A stretch of DNA of 64,000 bases, taken from the NCBI GenBank assembly GCA_963995505.1, contig OZ023190.1, positions 19,648,092 to 19,712,091 of the forward strand. The letters run 5' to 3'. The stretch is from Hypericum androsaemum (taxonomy: Eukaryota > Streptophyta > Magnoliopsida > Malpighiales > Hypericaceae). Position numbers and translations under genes: made by a program. Shown in pieces: positions 1 through 11,859 of the stretch; within the stretch, counting starts at the first letter, position 1, and every line of letters starts with the position of its first letter. The notes beneath the pieces were generated by a model, which saw nothing but the letters and a program-made list of their open reading frames with translations, searched no databases and was not told the DNA's origin.

Positions 1-48
1 TTATCCTTTTGATTCTTCTTAAATCTCCTCTTGTGATTGTGAGAGCAG

Positions 49-2855
49 GATCAGAAGGCACATGAAGCAATTTTGAGAGAGCTGAATCTTTTAGGGTTGG
101 TCCCCGTTTTTCTAGATCTTGCCATTTCTCATTTGCTTGCATAAATGCATCCCTATGGCTACTGGGTCATCCATTCCTGGCACCTGTGCTTCTGTTGTGA
201 ATCTAAATCATTTTTTCTTGTTGCTCTAGCTAATTCATTTTGGCAGTAACATTTTAATGATCTGCAGAGTTGCTGGGAAGCCTAATTTACAAGAATGGAC
301 AGCTAGGACAAAAGTTTGTGACATGCTTCAGGATCCTGTGGGTTATTGCTGGATGTAACTTGAGATGCCTGAATTGATCTTCCAGTCTTTCTCTCATCTC
401 CGTTCTTATTGCTAATTTTTTTTACAGGTTAGGATTGCTATGGTTGGGAAGTATACTGGTCTTTCAGATTCTTACCTCTCTGTGCTGAAGGTTGCTATTG
501 TTAAATTTTCCCCTGTTTCCTTCTGTTTCCCCTTCCACGTTCTTTTGCAGTAGTTTTGCAATTTATATAACTTGCTTCCCTAGCAAAAATCTGTCAGTTT
601 TAGGGGATTGTTAGGTCACAGCTTTTACTAAATCCCTTGAGTCAGCTCCTTCATCCTGGAGGCATGAGCCAGACTCTTGGTGTTCCATTTCTTTTATACT
701 CGTCATATATATGATACCTTTTCCATATTCCTGTTTGTTTTGTAGCATGATGAAGCTTTGGAGCTGCACGTTTGTAATTTTTTTTATCATTGCTACAGGC
801 CCTTTTGCACGCCTCCGTTGCCTGCCATCGAAAGCTTGTTGTAGAATGGGTTCCAGCATGCGATCTTGAAGATGTAACTGCAAAAGAAGTCAGTATTGCT
901 TTCTCCTTTGCAGTAGAGTTATTCCCTAAGCTCCTTTTTCTGATGGGGGTCTGCGGGGATAGCCCAATTGCTCATCTTGTTATACGCTCTGTTTCTTCTC
1001 AACTCTTTTGTTTGACTATCGTGTGTTGTCTGCAGGCACCAGACACTTATCGAGATGCATGGACTCTTCTAAGGGTAACTGTTTATTGCTGGAATCTCTT
1101 TCCCTGGAATTGAAGCTTTTCTTGATTGGAAAAAAGGCCATGCTTTTTTTTTTCTCCCAAATATTACACTCAATGATTGGATCTCATTTTTGTTTCCTGT
1201 CAAATTCAGGGAGCTGATGGTATCTTAGTTCCTGGGGGCTTTGGTGATAGAGGGGTGCAAGGAAAAATCCTTGCCGCAAAGTATGCTCGTGAAAATAATG
1301 TTCCATTCCTGGGAATTTGCCTGGGCATGCAAATAGCTGTCATTGAATTTGCACGGTCGGCTCTTGGTTTGCATGATGCAAACAGCACAGAGTTTGATCC
1401 TGATACCTCAAATCCTTGCGTGATCTTTATGCCAGAGGTATGCACCATGGACTAGTCTCAACCCTACAAAGTTGGCTTTCATGCATTGTCCTTCATGCTT
1501 CTTGTTTCTTGATGAAGGATTTTTTTTTTCATTGGTGAAATTAGATGATATTTACTGATTACCCTGTTCCGACTATTTGTCTACGTAGGGTTCAAGAACG
1601 CACATGGGAGGAACTATGCGCTTAGGATCAAGGAAGACATACATCAAGGTTCCTGATTGCAAGTGTGCAAAGTTGTAAGTTCCAAGAAATTTGTATCCTG
1701 TCTAAAACTTGTTGAAGTTTTAGAAGCTTTCCTTTCCCTTTAATTTTATGGGTATTCCAAAGGTCCTTTAGGTATGTGAGAATATGAGCGTGGTTCTTGA
1801 AGATAAAAAAAATACTCCCATATATGTTAAAATGTCCATATTCAACCCAAAATCTTAAGGCAATGGGTTGTTGGATTTTCCTGACTTATAAATTGGTCCC
1901 AACAATCTTTCACTTCCGATGTGGGATTCTGAGACTATTGAAGGGTATTTTTCAAAATATTTTGACCAACTCCAAACTCGAGATTATCTAACTGCTAAAT
2001 ATTGGAAGAGCTGGACAGCAGATAAGTAGTAATCATTTGGTGCCTTCATATTGGGAGATCAGCATGAATTTTCGTTTTGGTTAATGTTATGTGCTATCTT
2101 GAATTGCTCTAGGTATGGCAATGCCAGTTTCATTGATGAGAGGCATCGACATAGATATGAGGTAACACTTGTAGTTCTCCTGCTGGATTCTGATCCTTCA
2201 GCTGTGAGGTTCTACCAAAAAAAAAAAAGCTGTGCGGATTTGCATTCTAATGTAACCTTCTTTTTTGGACAGGTCAACCTTGACATGATATCTCAATTCG
2301 AAAGTGCTGGTCTATCATTTGTAGGCAGAGATGAAACTGGTAGTCGCATGGAGGTTAGTGTATAATGGGACAGGATAATAGGAGAAATATTTGACTACTT
2401 GTTGAGACTTGAGCCTTGTGGTTTTGAGGCTCGTATTATTTTATTGGTTGCAGATTATTGAATTAACCGGTCATCCGTACTTTGTTGGTGCTCAATTTCA
2501 TCCCGAATTCAAATCTAGACCAGACAAGCCTTCTGCTCTTTTCTTAGGTCGGTATTGCTGACTTCTTTTGTTTTGCTCAATTTCATATCCGTACTGTGTT
2601 ATGGCAGCGTATGTAGAGCTTTTGCATTACGTTCTAATTGACCCTTGTTATGTTGCAGGACTGATAGCAGCTTCTTCCGGGCAGTTGGATGTGGTCTTAC
2701 AGAACTGTGCTCACACTCATACGGGTGAACTATCGTCCAATGGAGTTAGTAATGGCAATAAAGGAGCGACGAAAGCTTTTCAGAACGGGAATGCCTTGAG
2801 ATCATCGAACGGGTGGTCACTAAGTGGTATGTATAGCAATGGCATCCATCAGTAG
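49..2855 (+). CDS. CTP synthase, 3' part (spliced)
   Basis: CTP synthase makes CTP from UTP using glutamine as nitrogen donor, in the cytosol. Eleven exons are readable: 49-95, 268-337, 428-490, 799-888, 1036-1074, 1210-1437, 1589-1674, 2113-2161, 2273-2353, 2454-2547 and 2659-2855. All introns are GT-AG, and the spliced frame stays open for 347 codons to the TAG at 2853-2855. The start of the gene, with the synthetase (amidoligase) domain, lies left of the window. What remains is the end of that domain, a linker ([11 protein letters not shown]), and the class I glutamine amidotransferase domain. The last has the oxyanion motif GGFGDRG, the nucleophile elbow GICLGMQ with its Cys, and the catalytic His-Glu in QFHPEF. 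The Ser/Asn/Gly-rich tail is typical of plant enzymes. No frameshift or in-frame stop was seen. The weakest splice site is the donor after 337 (gtgggt). Confidence 0.95.
1840..1940. repeat. Possible dispersed repeat inside CTP synthase intron 7
   Basis: This part of the 438-bp intron 1675-2112 contains the phrase caacaatctttcacttccga followed by tgtgggattc. From memory, such phrases recur near plant genes as fragments of dispersed repeats. No terminal repeats or target duplication could be delimited, so this is a weak call. Confidence 0.3.
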
Positions 2856-3210
2856 GAATTTGATAGATACGATGCTTGTCTTTGGTAGTTGGGGGTCATA
2901 CTCATGGTTGTACAGCTAATGAGGAGCCAGGGTGGGTAGATACTGTACCTCGCTCGCGTAGCGGGGCATCTGATGTCGACGTTCTTAATGGAACAGAGCT
3001 TGTTGTACTGCCCCTTTTTGAATCCATATAATGAAATACCAGTTGAGCTGGTTCGCGTTTGGTATTGGGTTCTGTTTTTTTTTATCTTTTCCGACTATGC
3101 ATGTTTTTGTCACAGTTATTCATTTTCTGTAGCGAGCAAGACCGAACCTAATCTTGACATGTTTCACTCAAGTCCAACATTAATTATGCAAATTACGTAG
3201 GACAAATGCC
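2856..3210 (+). other. 3' UTR of CTP synthase and downstream spacer
   Basis: Non-coding. A polyadenylation-like AATGAAA lies near 3029, about 175 bp after the stop codon, and is the likely 3' end signal. Beyond it the spacer is AT-rich with no recognisable gene. Confidence 0.5.
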
Positions 3211-3219
3211 TTGGGTAAA

Positions 3220-3323
3220 ATTTTTTTTGAAAGGTAAATTACACCAAAAATACTCCAACGTCAGGGTTTGAACCCATGACCTCCGCCCCTATGCTTTTAG
3301 GCCAAATGGTCTTTGGCAATGCT
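3220..3323 (-). mobile_element. Candidate tRNA-derived SINE
   Basis: Read on the minus strand, this 104-bp piece has a near A-box (TGGCCTAAAAG, 3294-3304). About 29 nt downstream is a B-box that fits the pol III consensus (GGTTCAAACCC, 3264-3274). It ends in an A-rich tail (run of T on the plus strand, about 3220-3228). Flanking 9-mers TTGGGTAAA (3211-3219) and TTAGGTAAA (3324-3332) differ at one base and could be the target site duplication. The layout is that of a short tRNA-derived retroposon. No family is assigned. Confidence 0.5.
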
Positions 3324-3462
3324 TTAGGTAAACTAACTTACTGTAATCTCAGAAATTAATGTAAACCCGTTTATAAGGGAAATTCTCCATGTGTCATTGT
3401 TGGCATATTGAGGTAAGTTAATAAAAGAGAGAAAAGAAATCAAGTTCCAGCACGACGTCGCC

Positions 3463-4393
3463 TTAGTTACTTGGAGGGCCATTTTCACCAGCAGCAGCAG
3501 CAGCATACGACCAGGGAAATTTCTGCGCAGGGCTGGTGCTCATGTCGCCAGCAGCAAGTTGCAGGGACGGAACTAAGGAATGAGTCTTGTTATGGGAGTG
3601 GGGATTCAGCTTGTCCAAGAAGGACCAGTCACCTGCAGCATGGGCCACCAGCTGATGATGTTTCCGGACTCAGCAGTTGAGGGAGATGCATTGAAGCTGC
3701 TGCATCCAAACTAGTAGGAGTTGTGTTGGTGTAGTCGTCGTCATCATCGTAACCATAAAGAAAGGGCCAAGTGCTGCTGGTGCGCCATCATCATCATCTG
3801 ACTGCATTTTGGTTCACCATCATCATCTCAGGGTTGTCATCGTCACGGCGGTACTCGTGCCTGATCCAGTCAGTTTTCTGGCCAAGAGGAGCGCGTCCGA
3901 TATAGAAAACGAGGGTCTTCCTCATGCCAATCCTGGTGGAGTTGCCGTTGCCTTCCAAAAACCAGCAGTGGTTGCTCGGTTTGTCCGAGTCCCTGTTGGA
4001 TATTTCTTGTCCTTGTGGCTAAAGAAATACCATTCATTCTGCGGATTGGACCCTATCTTGCATTTATCTGCAATGCATTCAGGAACGCATCCAACCAAAA
4101 GTTAATTGCGTACGTAAACTTGGGAAAAGATAATTAGTATATGCAACGTAGATGTATGTGTATACATATAATGCATAGAATAGAATGGGTGTTGTAACTA
4201 TATATCAATTAATAAATTGATGTACCTTTTAGATCCCAAGGTTCGAGCTGGTTGAGATCGACTTCCCTAATAACGTCGAGGTCTATGGCTTCATAGGACA
4301 CCACCTTCTTCCTCAGGTAGTAGTAAAGCAGCTACTCTACTCTTCGGTTGGATGGAAACGAAATCCCGGAGGAACTGGCAACTGCGCCATCAT
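3463..4393 (-). pseudogene. NAC transcription factor pseudogene, BRN/SMB-like
   Basis: Plant NAC factors bind DNA through an N-terminal NAC domain. Exon 1 (4393 down to 4226) reads MMAQLPVPPGFRFHPTEE, then a short insertion with an in-frame stop shifts the frame, then LLYYYLRKK...[15 protein letters not shown]. The wording matches the BEARSKIN/SOMBRERO branch, known from root cap maturation. A GT-AG intron (4225-4068) separates exon 2, which reads [34 protein letters not shown] and, after loss of the GRDKAIY block and a frame change, [16 protein letters not shown] and [11 protein letters not shown]. Further shifts follow. The C-terminus (GDWSFLDKL near 3620, poly-Ala, stop at 3463) is still readable. 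At least three disabling changes make this a dead gene. The retained intron shows it is not a processed copy. Confidence 0.87.
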
Positions 4394-5083
4394 GGATACG
4401 AAGCTGTTCCATGTATATAATTAAATTAAATTAATCAAAGTTAATATCAGATCATATGATCGCAACTAACTGCACATATAACAATATATACTCTTTTTAC
4501 TTTCTACTAATTATATTTAGTCTGAACCATTTGTAACTAATGAGAATTGATCCAAGTAGCTAGCATGTTGTTAACCGCATGTCTAGCGGGATTTGAATTA
4601 ATTAAGGTGCGAGTCGACCACGACCAAGTTATGGGGTGATAGAATGCAAAAGTTAGCTCTTTGACGAACCTCTCCAATATGTTTTGATGACAAATAACAC
4701 TCTAGGTATAGACTTGGCTGGTGGACTTGGGTAGCTCTCATCTGTATGACTGTATCTTGTTCCATCGAGTCCGAATTTAAGAGCAGCGCGCGCTGGCTGG
4801 CTGGCTAGTAGATCTTTTCTTTCTCACTCTGACTAGCTACCTACTTATATATAGTATGTGACGTTGTAAAGTTTAACAACGAAGAAACCTAACTAGCTTG
4901 TACGTACATTAATACTGGAAAGTGCATTGGGAGGAAAGAAACCTAGCAAGCAAGCAAGTATGATGCAGAAATGGACCTTAATCTGTTTGAACAGACAAAA
5001 GTAAGGAACAAGTGATAGCCAAGCAGCCTTCCTTGGAGATGCTAGCTTCAACGGCACATCGAGGCACTCGCACTTGCACCCAG
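4394..5083. other. Spacer upstream of the NAC pseudogene
   Basis: About 690 bp without a supportable gene. It would contain the old promoter of the NAC pseudogene. A short run of aagc units lies near 4945-4960. Nothing else is recognised. Confidence 0.4.
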
Positions 5084-5109
5084 AAAGAGAGAGAAAGAGA
5101 GAGAGAGAA
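5084..5109. repeat. (GA)n microsatellite
   Basis: Short imperfect GA/GAAA run directly before the LINE fragment. Confidence 0.8.
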
Positions 5110-5124
5110 ATGTGATACTGATAT

Positions 5125-7008
5125 CCGCGTAAAGTGAGGCCAAATTTGGAGCTCTACAGTAGCCAAAAGGAACCCCCATTTGATCGGCCGGAACACTGTT
5201 TGCAAGCCCAAATGCAAAGGGGGCTTAGGCTTCAAAAAATTGAGAGATCAAACCTGGCTCTGCTTATGAAAATTGCGTGGCATTTACTAACTGATCGTAG
5301 TCCTCTTTGGGCACTGGTGCTCTGGAGCAAGTATGTGAAGACGGAGCACCCAAACTTGGAGGTTGACAGCAAGAAAGGCCATTCCCCCCTTTGGAGAGCC
5401 ACTGCCTCGCTGTGGCCAACGATGTTACAAGGGATCCAATGGAGAATTGAAGATGGGCGGACTGTAAATCTATGGACGGGCCCATGGTTGGACATGGGCT
5501 TATGTCTAAGCACCTCAGTGAAAGAACCCATTCCAGCAGCCCTCTTCGAGCTCAAAGTGTACAAGGCGGTTAACCACGAGGGTTGCTGGAAATGGAACTT
5601 TCTGAGAGATACATACCTGACCATTTACTGCATAAGATCGCAGGAACAACTCCCCCTCATCCTTCGCGTGGTCCAGATAAGAGAGTGTGGGGAGGGACTC
5701 AAGATGGAGTCTTCTCAACAAAGACGGCTTATGAGTTGCTGCAGCAAAACCATGAGGAACCATCCACCTTCCCGTGGTCCAGGTTATGGAAATGGAAGGG
5801 ACCCCAGAAGCTTAAACGTGTCGTATGGCTAGCCGGACACGGAAGCTTGCTCACGAATGCAATAAGAAAATGTCGCCAGATGACCCAAGAAGCTTAATGC
5901 CCATGCTGCCAGAGACATGATGAAACCGTGCTACATGCTCTACGTGACTATTCCAAAGCTAATCGAGTTTGGCTTGGTTTACTGGGAAACATGAAAATAA
6001 ACACTACTCAGTTTTTTAACATGGATTTGGTTGAATGGATTAGGTGGAACCTGACCTCACAGCCTGCTTGGCTCTCCTTATTCCTGGTTGCAGTCAACGC
6101 AATCTAGAATTAGAGGAATAATTTGGTGTGGGGAGAAGGGGAAATCCACCTTACTAATGCCTCCTTGTTCTTTTGTCCAGGTACAAACGTATCGAGGAAG
6201 TGTGCAACGATTTGGAAAAGACGCAGGCTAGGCCGATACGACATGACATACTGATTGGATGGGAACGACCCGAGGATGGATGGGTGAAGCTAAACACTGA
6301 CGAAGCAATAAGAGCCTCGATGGGCCGCACATCTGCTGGAGGGATCTGCAGAGACCGGGGGGCAATTGGTTCGGAGGGTTCATAGCCAACCTTGGGAGCT
6401 GCTCGAGTGTTGACGCTGAGTTATGGGCTGCGTTCTATGGTATTAAACTGGCCAAATCCCTTGGAGTTCCTAAAGTGATCCTGAAAATAGATTCCAAAAT
6501 TGTTAGGGATCTCCTCATTGGTCAACGGCAACAAGGAGAGACCCCAAGACCGAAACTTGCCCAACTTCAATAGGAGATCAAAGGAAATTGGAACATCAGG
6601 ATCACCCATGCGTATAGGGAAGCCAAACAGTGCGCTGACGGACTAGCTAACATGGGATTCTCTAAGCCAATTGGCTATCATTTGGTGCGAGAGCCACCAC
6701 CGAAGATTAGATTCATTATGCTCGATGACATTGGTGATGTTGTGTTTAATAGAAATGTCTTAGTTAATGATGGTGCAAGGCCGAGTTTTGTGATAAACCA
6801 AACGTCAAGGGAGGGTTCACCCTCCCGAGGTACTCTTTTCCTACCACAAATTTTTCCCACCGGATTTTCTCGTCGTAGAATTTTGACGAGGCCGGCGGTC
6901 GCAACCTCACAAGAGGTCGAGAGGAGGCCTTGCACTAAGTAGGATGAATTTGGCCATCACTCTTTATAAATAGGGGCGATTTGCCCTCCGTCTTTACCAA
7001 AAAAAAAG
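5125..7008 (+). mobile_element. 5'-truncated plant L1-type LINE: RT tail, zf-RVT, RNase H
   Basis: This is the 3' part of a non-LTR retrotransposon. Translation in shifting frames gives the region after the reverse transcriptase catalytic core (VCKPKCKGGLG, LALLMKIAWHLL), the linker (WRIEDGRTVNLWTGPWL), and remnants of the zinc-binding RVT region with HDETVLHAL-like wording near 5920. An RNase H domain of the RVT_3 type follows (6270-6750). Its putative acidic residues are visible in LNTDEAI, DAELWAAF, KIDSKIV and the final ADGLANMG. Several frameshifts and stops are present, for example TAG in the RNase H part near 6571. The copy ends in a short poly(A) at about 7000-7008, as expected of target-primed insertion. 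No clear target duplication was found. Confidence 0.85.
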
Positions 7009-7132
7009 TTTTAAAGACTTTAAGGAAGACTTTAAGTAACACAAAAAACAATAAAAAAAAAGCCCACAGCGCATGTTAAGCTACATATATAGCAGGAAGC
7101 CAGAAAAGAAGGCCCATATGCATATTATATAG

Positions 7133-7340
7133 GTAAAAGTCTATTTTAGTACCATGTGGTATTACCAAAAATTACTTTAGTACCCTGTGGTAAAAAATTT
7201 ATCAATCGAGTCAAATCTCACCCAATTTACATCACTTAGGTCCACGGGCAGCTGCCCGAACTTTCCCGGACCTGCCCCGACTCTGTCCGGCCAATTGGAC
7301 CAGCCACGTCATCAAAATCCAATGATGTGGCATCTCCACC
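7133..7340 (+). repeat. Left terminal inverted repeat of element 1
   Basis: Pairs with 8057-8263 in inverted orientation, with scattered mismatches. It starts ggtaaaagtctattttag. Confidence 0.8.
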
Positions 7341-8056
7341 TTCTTCCCTCTCTTCTTCTTCTTCTTCTTCCTAAAACCAAAGTGACTGCCCCTTGGCCCA
7401 TCGCGATGGCCACGTTCTTATCATCCTTGCCGAGGAAATCCACCAGCTCCTCTACGGCGAAGTTTCAATTGTGTTTTCCTACTTGTGGCCCGGAATCAGG
7501 TTTGTTCTTTAGCTTCGCCCGTGAACCGGCAAGATCTCTGTGGCTCATTGACGAGAACATCATCCAGCACCAAGAACCAAAACCTCGCCAATGATTGTAT
7601 CTTCTCGATGTCAGCTCTTACAAAAGATGGCAGCTCCAACTCCCAACACATCACTCTATCGTCGCTCAGCCCCCTCTCTCCCTCGACGACCTTCTCTCCT
7701 TCGCAGCAGTAGCCGATGCATCTTCCTCAGGTCGGTGACGGTGAGGGAGGCCAAATGCTCCTTGTAGGCATCTTCGCCCACTGGTTTGCTTCACCGCCCC
7801 CTTCACCCAGCGTCGGCAGTGATACGATGCCCCTTCTTTAGCTCGCCGCCATCACCGCCATCGAGGTCAGGAAATGCCAAGAGACGGCTGAGATCGGAGG
7901 GTTTCTCAGTAGGTCATCGTCGGCAGTTGTCTTTCTCCTCTAACATTATTGTTCGTTACAGGTTAGGGAGAGAGAGTGAGGGAGAGGAAAAGGGTGAGAG
8001 GAGGAGGAGGAAGAAGAAGAAGAAGAAGAAGAGAGTTCAGGAGAGAGAGGGGAGAA

Positions 8057-8263
8057 GGTAGAGATGCCACATCATTGAATTTTGATGATGTGGCTTGTCC
8101 AGTTGGCCGGGCAGGGTCAGGGCAGGTCTGGGCAAGTTCGAGCAGCTGCCCGTAGACCGAAGTGATGTAAATTGGGTGAGGTTTGACTCGATTGATGGGT
8201 CTTTTACCACAAGGTACTAAAGTAATTTTTGGTGATACCACAGAGTACTAAAATAAACTTTTC
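8057..8263 (-). repeat. Right terminal inverted repeat of element 1
   Basis: Inverted partner of 7133-7340. It ends exactly where pararetrovirus leader sequence begins (cgccgcaccc). Confidence 0.8.
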
Positions 8264-8274
8264 GCCGCACCCTC

Positions 8275-8286
8275 TTGTATCAGAGC
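8275..8286 (+). promoter_or_regulatory. Primer binding site, copy 1 (mutated)
   Basis: Twelve bases complementary to the 3' end of initiator tRNA-Met. It has TTG where the second copy (16090) has the standard TGG, so one mismatch. It marks the start of minus-strand synthesis and fixes the genome origin. Confidence 0.75.
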
Positions 8287-8617
8287 CATCTGCATATCAT
8301 ATCGTTCGAACGTACCTTCGATAGAACTCCTGGTGCTTCATAAACAAAAGTATCTATCAAGGTAGAACTCCTGTTTGTGCATCTTTCTTGCCTTCGTTCA
8401 TCAACTTACTATTTATAGGAATAGTGATTCACTGTAGCATATTAGCTGCATATTGCATTTATTGTAGAACCGCCTTCATGGCTGGCTAAGGTTGCATCTG
8501 CATCTGTTAAGAGTTTGGTTAGACCATGCATGGTAGCAGGCAGTAAGTCCCGGTGTGTGGCAGTTAGTCCATTGGCTTTGTGCTGGTAGATTCTCTTTGC
8601 ATCTGCTTCTGTATCTT

Positions 8618-10420
8618 ATGTCATCCATGGATCCATTTTCTTGCAATAATGCATCATGCATCTCATCTGCTCATGAACATGCTGAGCCCAGTAACCCACA
8701 AAGCTGCATAAATAGTAACGAACTGATCATTGAAGATTTTAAAGGTTGCATCGATAACCGGAAACTACCAAAGATTTCAAAGCATGACATTTATCACGTT
8801 TCAAAAAACCCATTTTTAAAGTATGATTATGTTATCAAACAAGAAGAGCATTCTATGTCGGTTTCTAAATCCATTGAAACTTTTCAATTATTGTCCAAAG
8901 ATTCTCTTCAAAGTCATAGCAAAAAAGATTTCAATTTAATTCATATCGGTCTAGTCCAGGTTGGTATTATACCCCTGACTATTGCCGGTCTTGACGCATC
9001 TATCCTTGCTATCTTAAGGGATGCAAGACATCTCCGTTTTAAAGACTCCCTTATGAGCTCCGTCGAGTCCAGTTTCGCCGGTGGCCTTTTATCTTTTGAT
9101 TGCCATCCCAATCTCACTTTATCTTTACGAGATCCTAACATTCTTCGTGCTCTAACTCTCCAATTGAAAATTTTTAATTACGCTCTCATGCATGGTAGCA
9201 TAAATATTTCCTTGAGTTTTAAAGTCCATTATAAAGCCATGATTTCTGCGTTTGCAACAAAGCAACGTTTTCAATCCACCAAAGGCCAAACCGTTTTATT
9301 GCAAACTGATTTCACATGCGCCAACACCGTCACGCCTAAAGCCATCCAATGGAGGGATATTACCCTTCCTGATGAATGGATCTTAGAGGACATGGATCAC
9401 TCTGAGACCAAACCTATTGAACTCCAACCTAGCAATGATGTTTCATGCATCAATCGCTATTCTGGTGGTACTGTTGGTATCACTTTCAATCGACCTTCAA
9501 ACTCGAGATCCACAGGGAATCCCTCCCTTTCTCGTAGTGAAAGTATGACCTCATCGATCCAAAATCTCGGCAGAGTATCACAGTTAGGAGCTTCCCATCT
9601 CCCACCTGTCATACACCTCCCTGATAAGCCCAGATTTTCAACTTCCGATCTTCCTAACCCTACTTTACAACATGTCAACTATCGTTCCCAAATTCCCCAC
9701 CCCATTTATACCCAAAATAAAGCCCCTGACAACGAAGAATCCCCTCCTTCTTCCCCAACGCCTTCTCAAATCACCGAGAACCAAAAATTTCATAATGAAC
9801 TCAATGTTCTGGAAATTTCTTTCCACATTGATAAGGATTTCCTCCGATCTGACTTCAATGCTCACCACAACAAAGCCAAAGTCAAATGGTTTTTCAGAAA
9901 CTTCTGTAAACCTGAACGCGATCAGACTCAAACCTCTTATTATGAGTTTCTTGAGGAATATCGAACCCAGATCTTATTTTTTGACTGGTTCGAACAATTT
10001 CTCATGCCTACTTGTATCCAAGAGATGATTGAATCTTATAATTCCTTTACCAAAATGACCAATCCCATCACTCGTTCTAAAAGCCATCAAAATCAATGGG
10101 AAACCACCAATGGTGATACCATATCCTCCCCCCATCCTCCCTTGAGACAAATCAATCTGAATATCGCCAACAACCCCATTGAAGCTGCACCTTATAAAAC
10201 TGCTACTGATGACATTTTACAGAACTCGCGACGTATCATTGCTCAGAATAACTTCTGTAACACCCATCTTAGTACTATTGGAAAACAACTTGAGCGCATT
10301 GAAAGCCATCTACCTTCACCTTCATCATCTCTGCCCTCCTCATCAATTCCTGTATCCAATATCCAACAACCTATTTTTAAACCTTTTAAAGTTTCCCAAT
10401 CAAGTATCCGCCAGATCTAA
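8618..10420 (+). pseudogene. Pararetroviral movement protein region of ORF1, copy 1
   Basis: This is the N-terminal part of the viral polyprotein, predicted to move virus between cells through plasmodesmata. The ATG at 8618 starts a frame of 600 codons ending in TAA at 10418. The 30K-superfamily core lies around residues 108-210: HIGLVQVGI, LAILRDARH, a central conserved Asp/Arg pair, then LSLRDPNILRALTLQ. After it comes a Pro/Ser/Asn-rich linker and a region with KWFFRNFC and FFDWFEQFLMPTC. The frame is the same as that of the coat region starting at 10655, so the TAA at 10418 and the TGA at 10448 break what was one ORF. At both places the second copy has a sense codon. Confidence 0.87.
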
Positions 10421-10654
10421 GAAAATTGGGATTTTGCTGACATCCTCTGACTCCAAATCTCCAGCATCACGGTCTCTCCTACCTCTCCTCTTATAGCCGC
10501 AGATACACCCTCTCAATCTTCCAACGCTATTCACACTCTTGACAAAGAATCTGATTCTGAGTTAACCCAATCGCTTTCCTCCCCCCGACCATTTCTAAAT
10601 CACATTCATGAGCCCCAACGATTCTTTTCTTCAACTCCTGTCCCCGACCCAGAT

Positions 10655-11856
10655 ATGGCTCTTGAGCAAAAGCCAAGCATCCTTAACCAGGCCAAATTCA
10701 ATGCCAATTCTATTTATGAATGGAATATTGATGCCATGACCGAATATAACATTTTGTCTCTCTTACAACAAATGACAATGGCTGCCAATGCCTATAAAAC
10801 CCAAACGTCTATCACTAACAAATCCATTGCTGAAATCCTTATTTCTGGATTTTCAGGCCAACTCAAAGGATGGTGGGATTTCTATCTCACTGACACCCAA
10901 CGGGATGAAATCCTTAATAGCCTTCAGCATGACGAATCCAACAATTTGTTCCTAACACCCGAAGGCCAACCCATTCCTGATGCCGTCTCTTCCCTAATCT
11001 TTGCCATATCACTTCACTTTATTGGTGATCCATCTCACCTCAAAGACAAAAATGCTGAACTCCTCTCCAACCTCAAATGTCACAAACTCAGCGACTTCCA
11101 ACATTACAAAAACACCTTCCTAACGCGAGTTATGCTTCGCGAGGATTCCAACCAGCCTTTCTGGAAGGAAAAGCTTATCGATGGTCTACCTTTTATGCTA
11201 GGCGAAAAGGTTAGACGATTTCTCAAAACCACCCACGGCTCCCCTATCAACTATGCAGCCCTTACTTATGGAGAACTCATTAGTATTACACAACAACAGG
11301 GACTTCAGATCTGCCAAGATCTAAGGCTCCAAAAGAATATCAAAAAGGAATTGCGACAGACTAAGCAAGAACTTGGTTCTTTCTGCAATCAATTTGATAT
11401 TTCTAAAACACCTCAAAGCTCCAAAGATTGCCATTGCCCTTCCTCCTCAAAGACTTCTCACCATAAATACAAATCCCAACATTTTCATCGTTCTTCAAAA
11501 CACAAATCTGACCCTAAACACGACAAACGCTCTTCCAAGCATTATCCTAAACGACATCCTTCAAACAAGGTGACGAACGCTTCAAAGACACTGTCTGTCA
11601 CAAATGTGGCAAAAAGGGCCACATTCAACGATATTGCCGTCTCAACAAAAAACTTAATGCCTTGAATCTTGCCCCTGACCTTATTGCTCAGATATCCGCC
11701 TTAATGATCAACGACTCCGACTCCGATTCGGACTCTGTCACTGAAGAATCCGAACAACTTGACGAACTCATCCATTCCTCCTCTGAATCTGATTCAGAAA
11801 AATCGATTAATGTCTTGACTAAAGATCAAGAATTCTTACTTTGCCATGGCCAATGA
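10655..11856 (+). pseudogene. Pararetroviral coat protein region with zinc knuckle, copy 1
   Basis: In frame with the movement region. The coat (gag-like) core reads YEWNIDAMTEYNIL, GQLKGWWDFYLT, SLHFIGDPSHLKDKNAELL and QPFWKEKLIDGLP, wording typical of plant caulimovirid polyproteins. A His/Lys/Ser-rich stretch follows. Near 11570 the frame slips by one base, so the CCHC knuckle (CHKCGKKGH...C, about 11597-11640) is read in another frame. It continues into an acidic Ser/Asp tail ending at 11856. Copy 2 lacks about 45 bp here and keeps the knuckle in frame with the sequence around it. Confidence 0.85.
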
Positions 11857-11859
11857 TGT

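Larger units (their letters stand above)
7133..8263. mobile_element. Non-autonomous TIR element (MULE-like), element 1
   Basis: The left end (7133-7340) and right end (8057-8263) are inverted copies of each other over about 205 bp. Both contain ttactttagtaccctgtgg-type and cacccaatttacatcactt-type wording. Long TIRs with unrelated GC-rich internal DNA are typical of Mutator-like elements that capture gene pieces. The interior holds simple CTT and GAA/GAG tracts and coding-like stretches but no transposase. No 9-bp target duplication was found. The left flank is ordinary spacer and the right flank is the pararetrovirus leader, so one end was probably altered after insertion. Confidence 0.75.

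Noticed and set aside
1797..2365. Extra exons or small genes inside CTP synthase introns
   Set aside because: The open stretches coincide with introns bounded by good GT-AG sites, and only the listed exons match the enzyme.
7786..8241. Ser/Leu- or Lys/Arg-rich proteins in TIR element 1
   Set aside because: They are produced by simple GAA/GAG and CTT tracts and part of the TIR.
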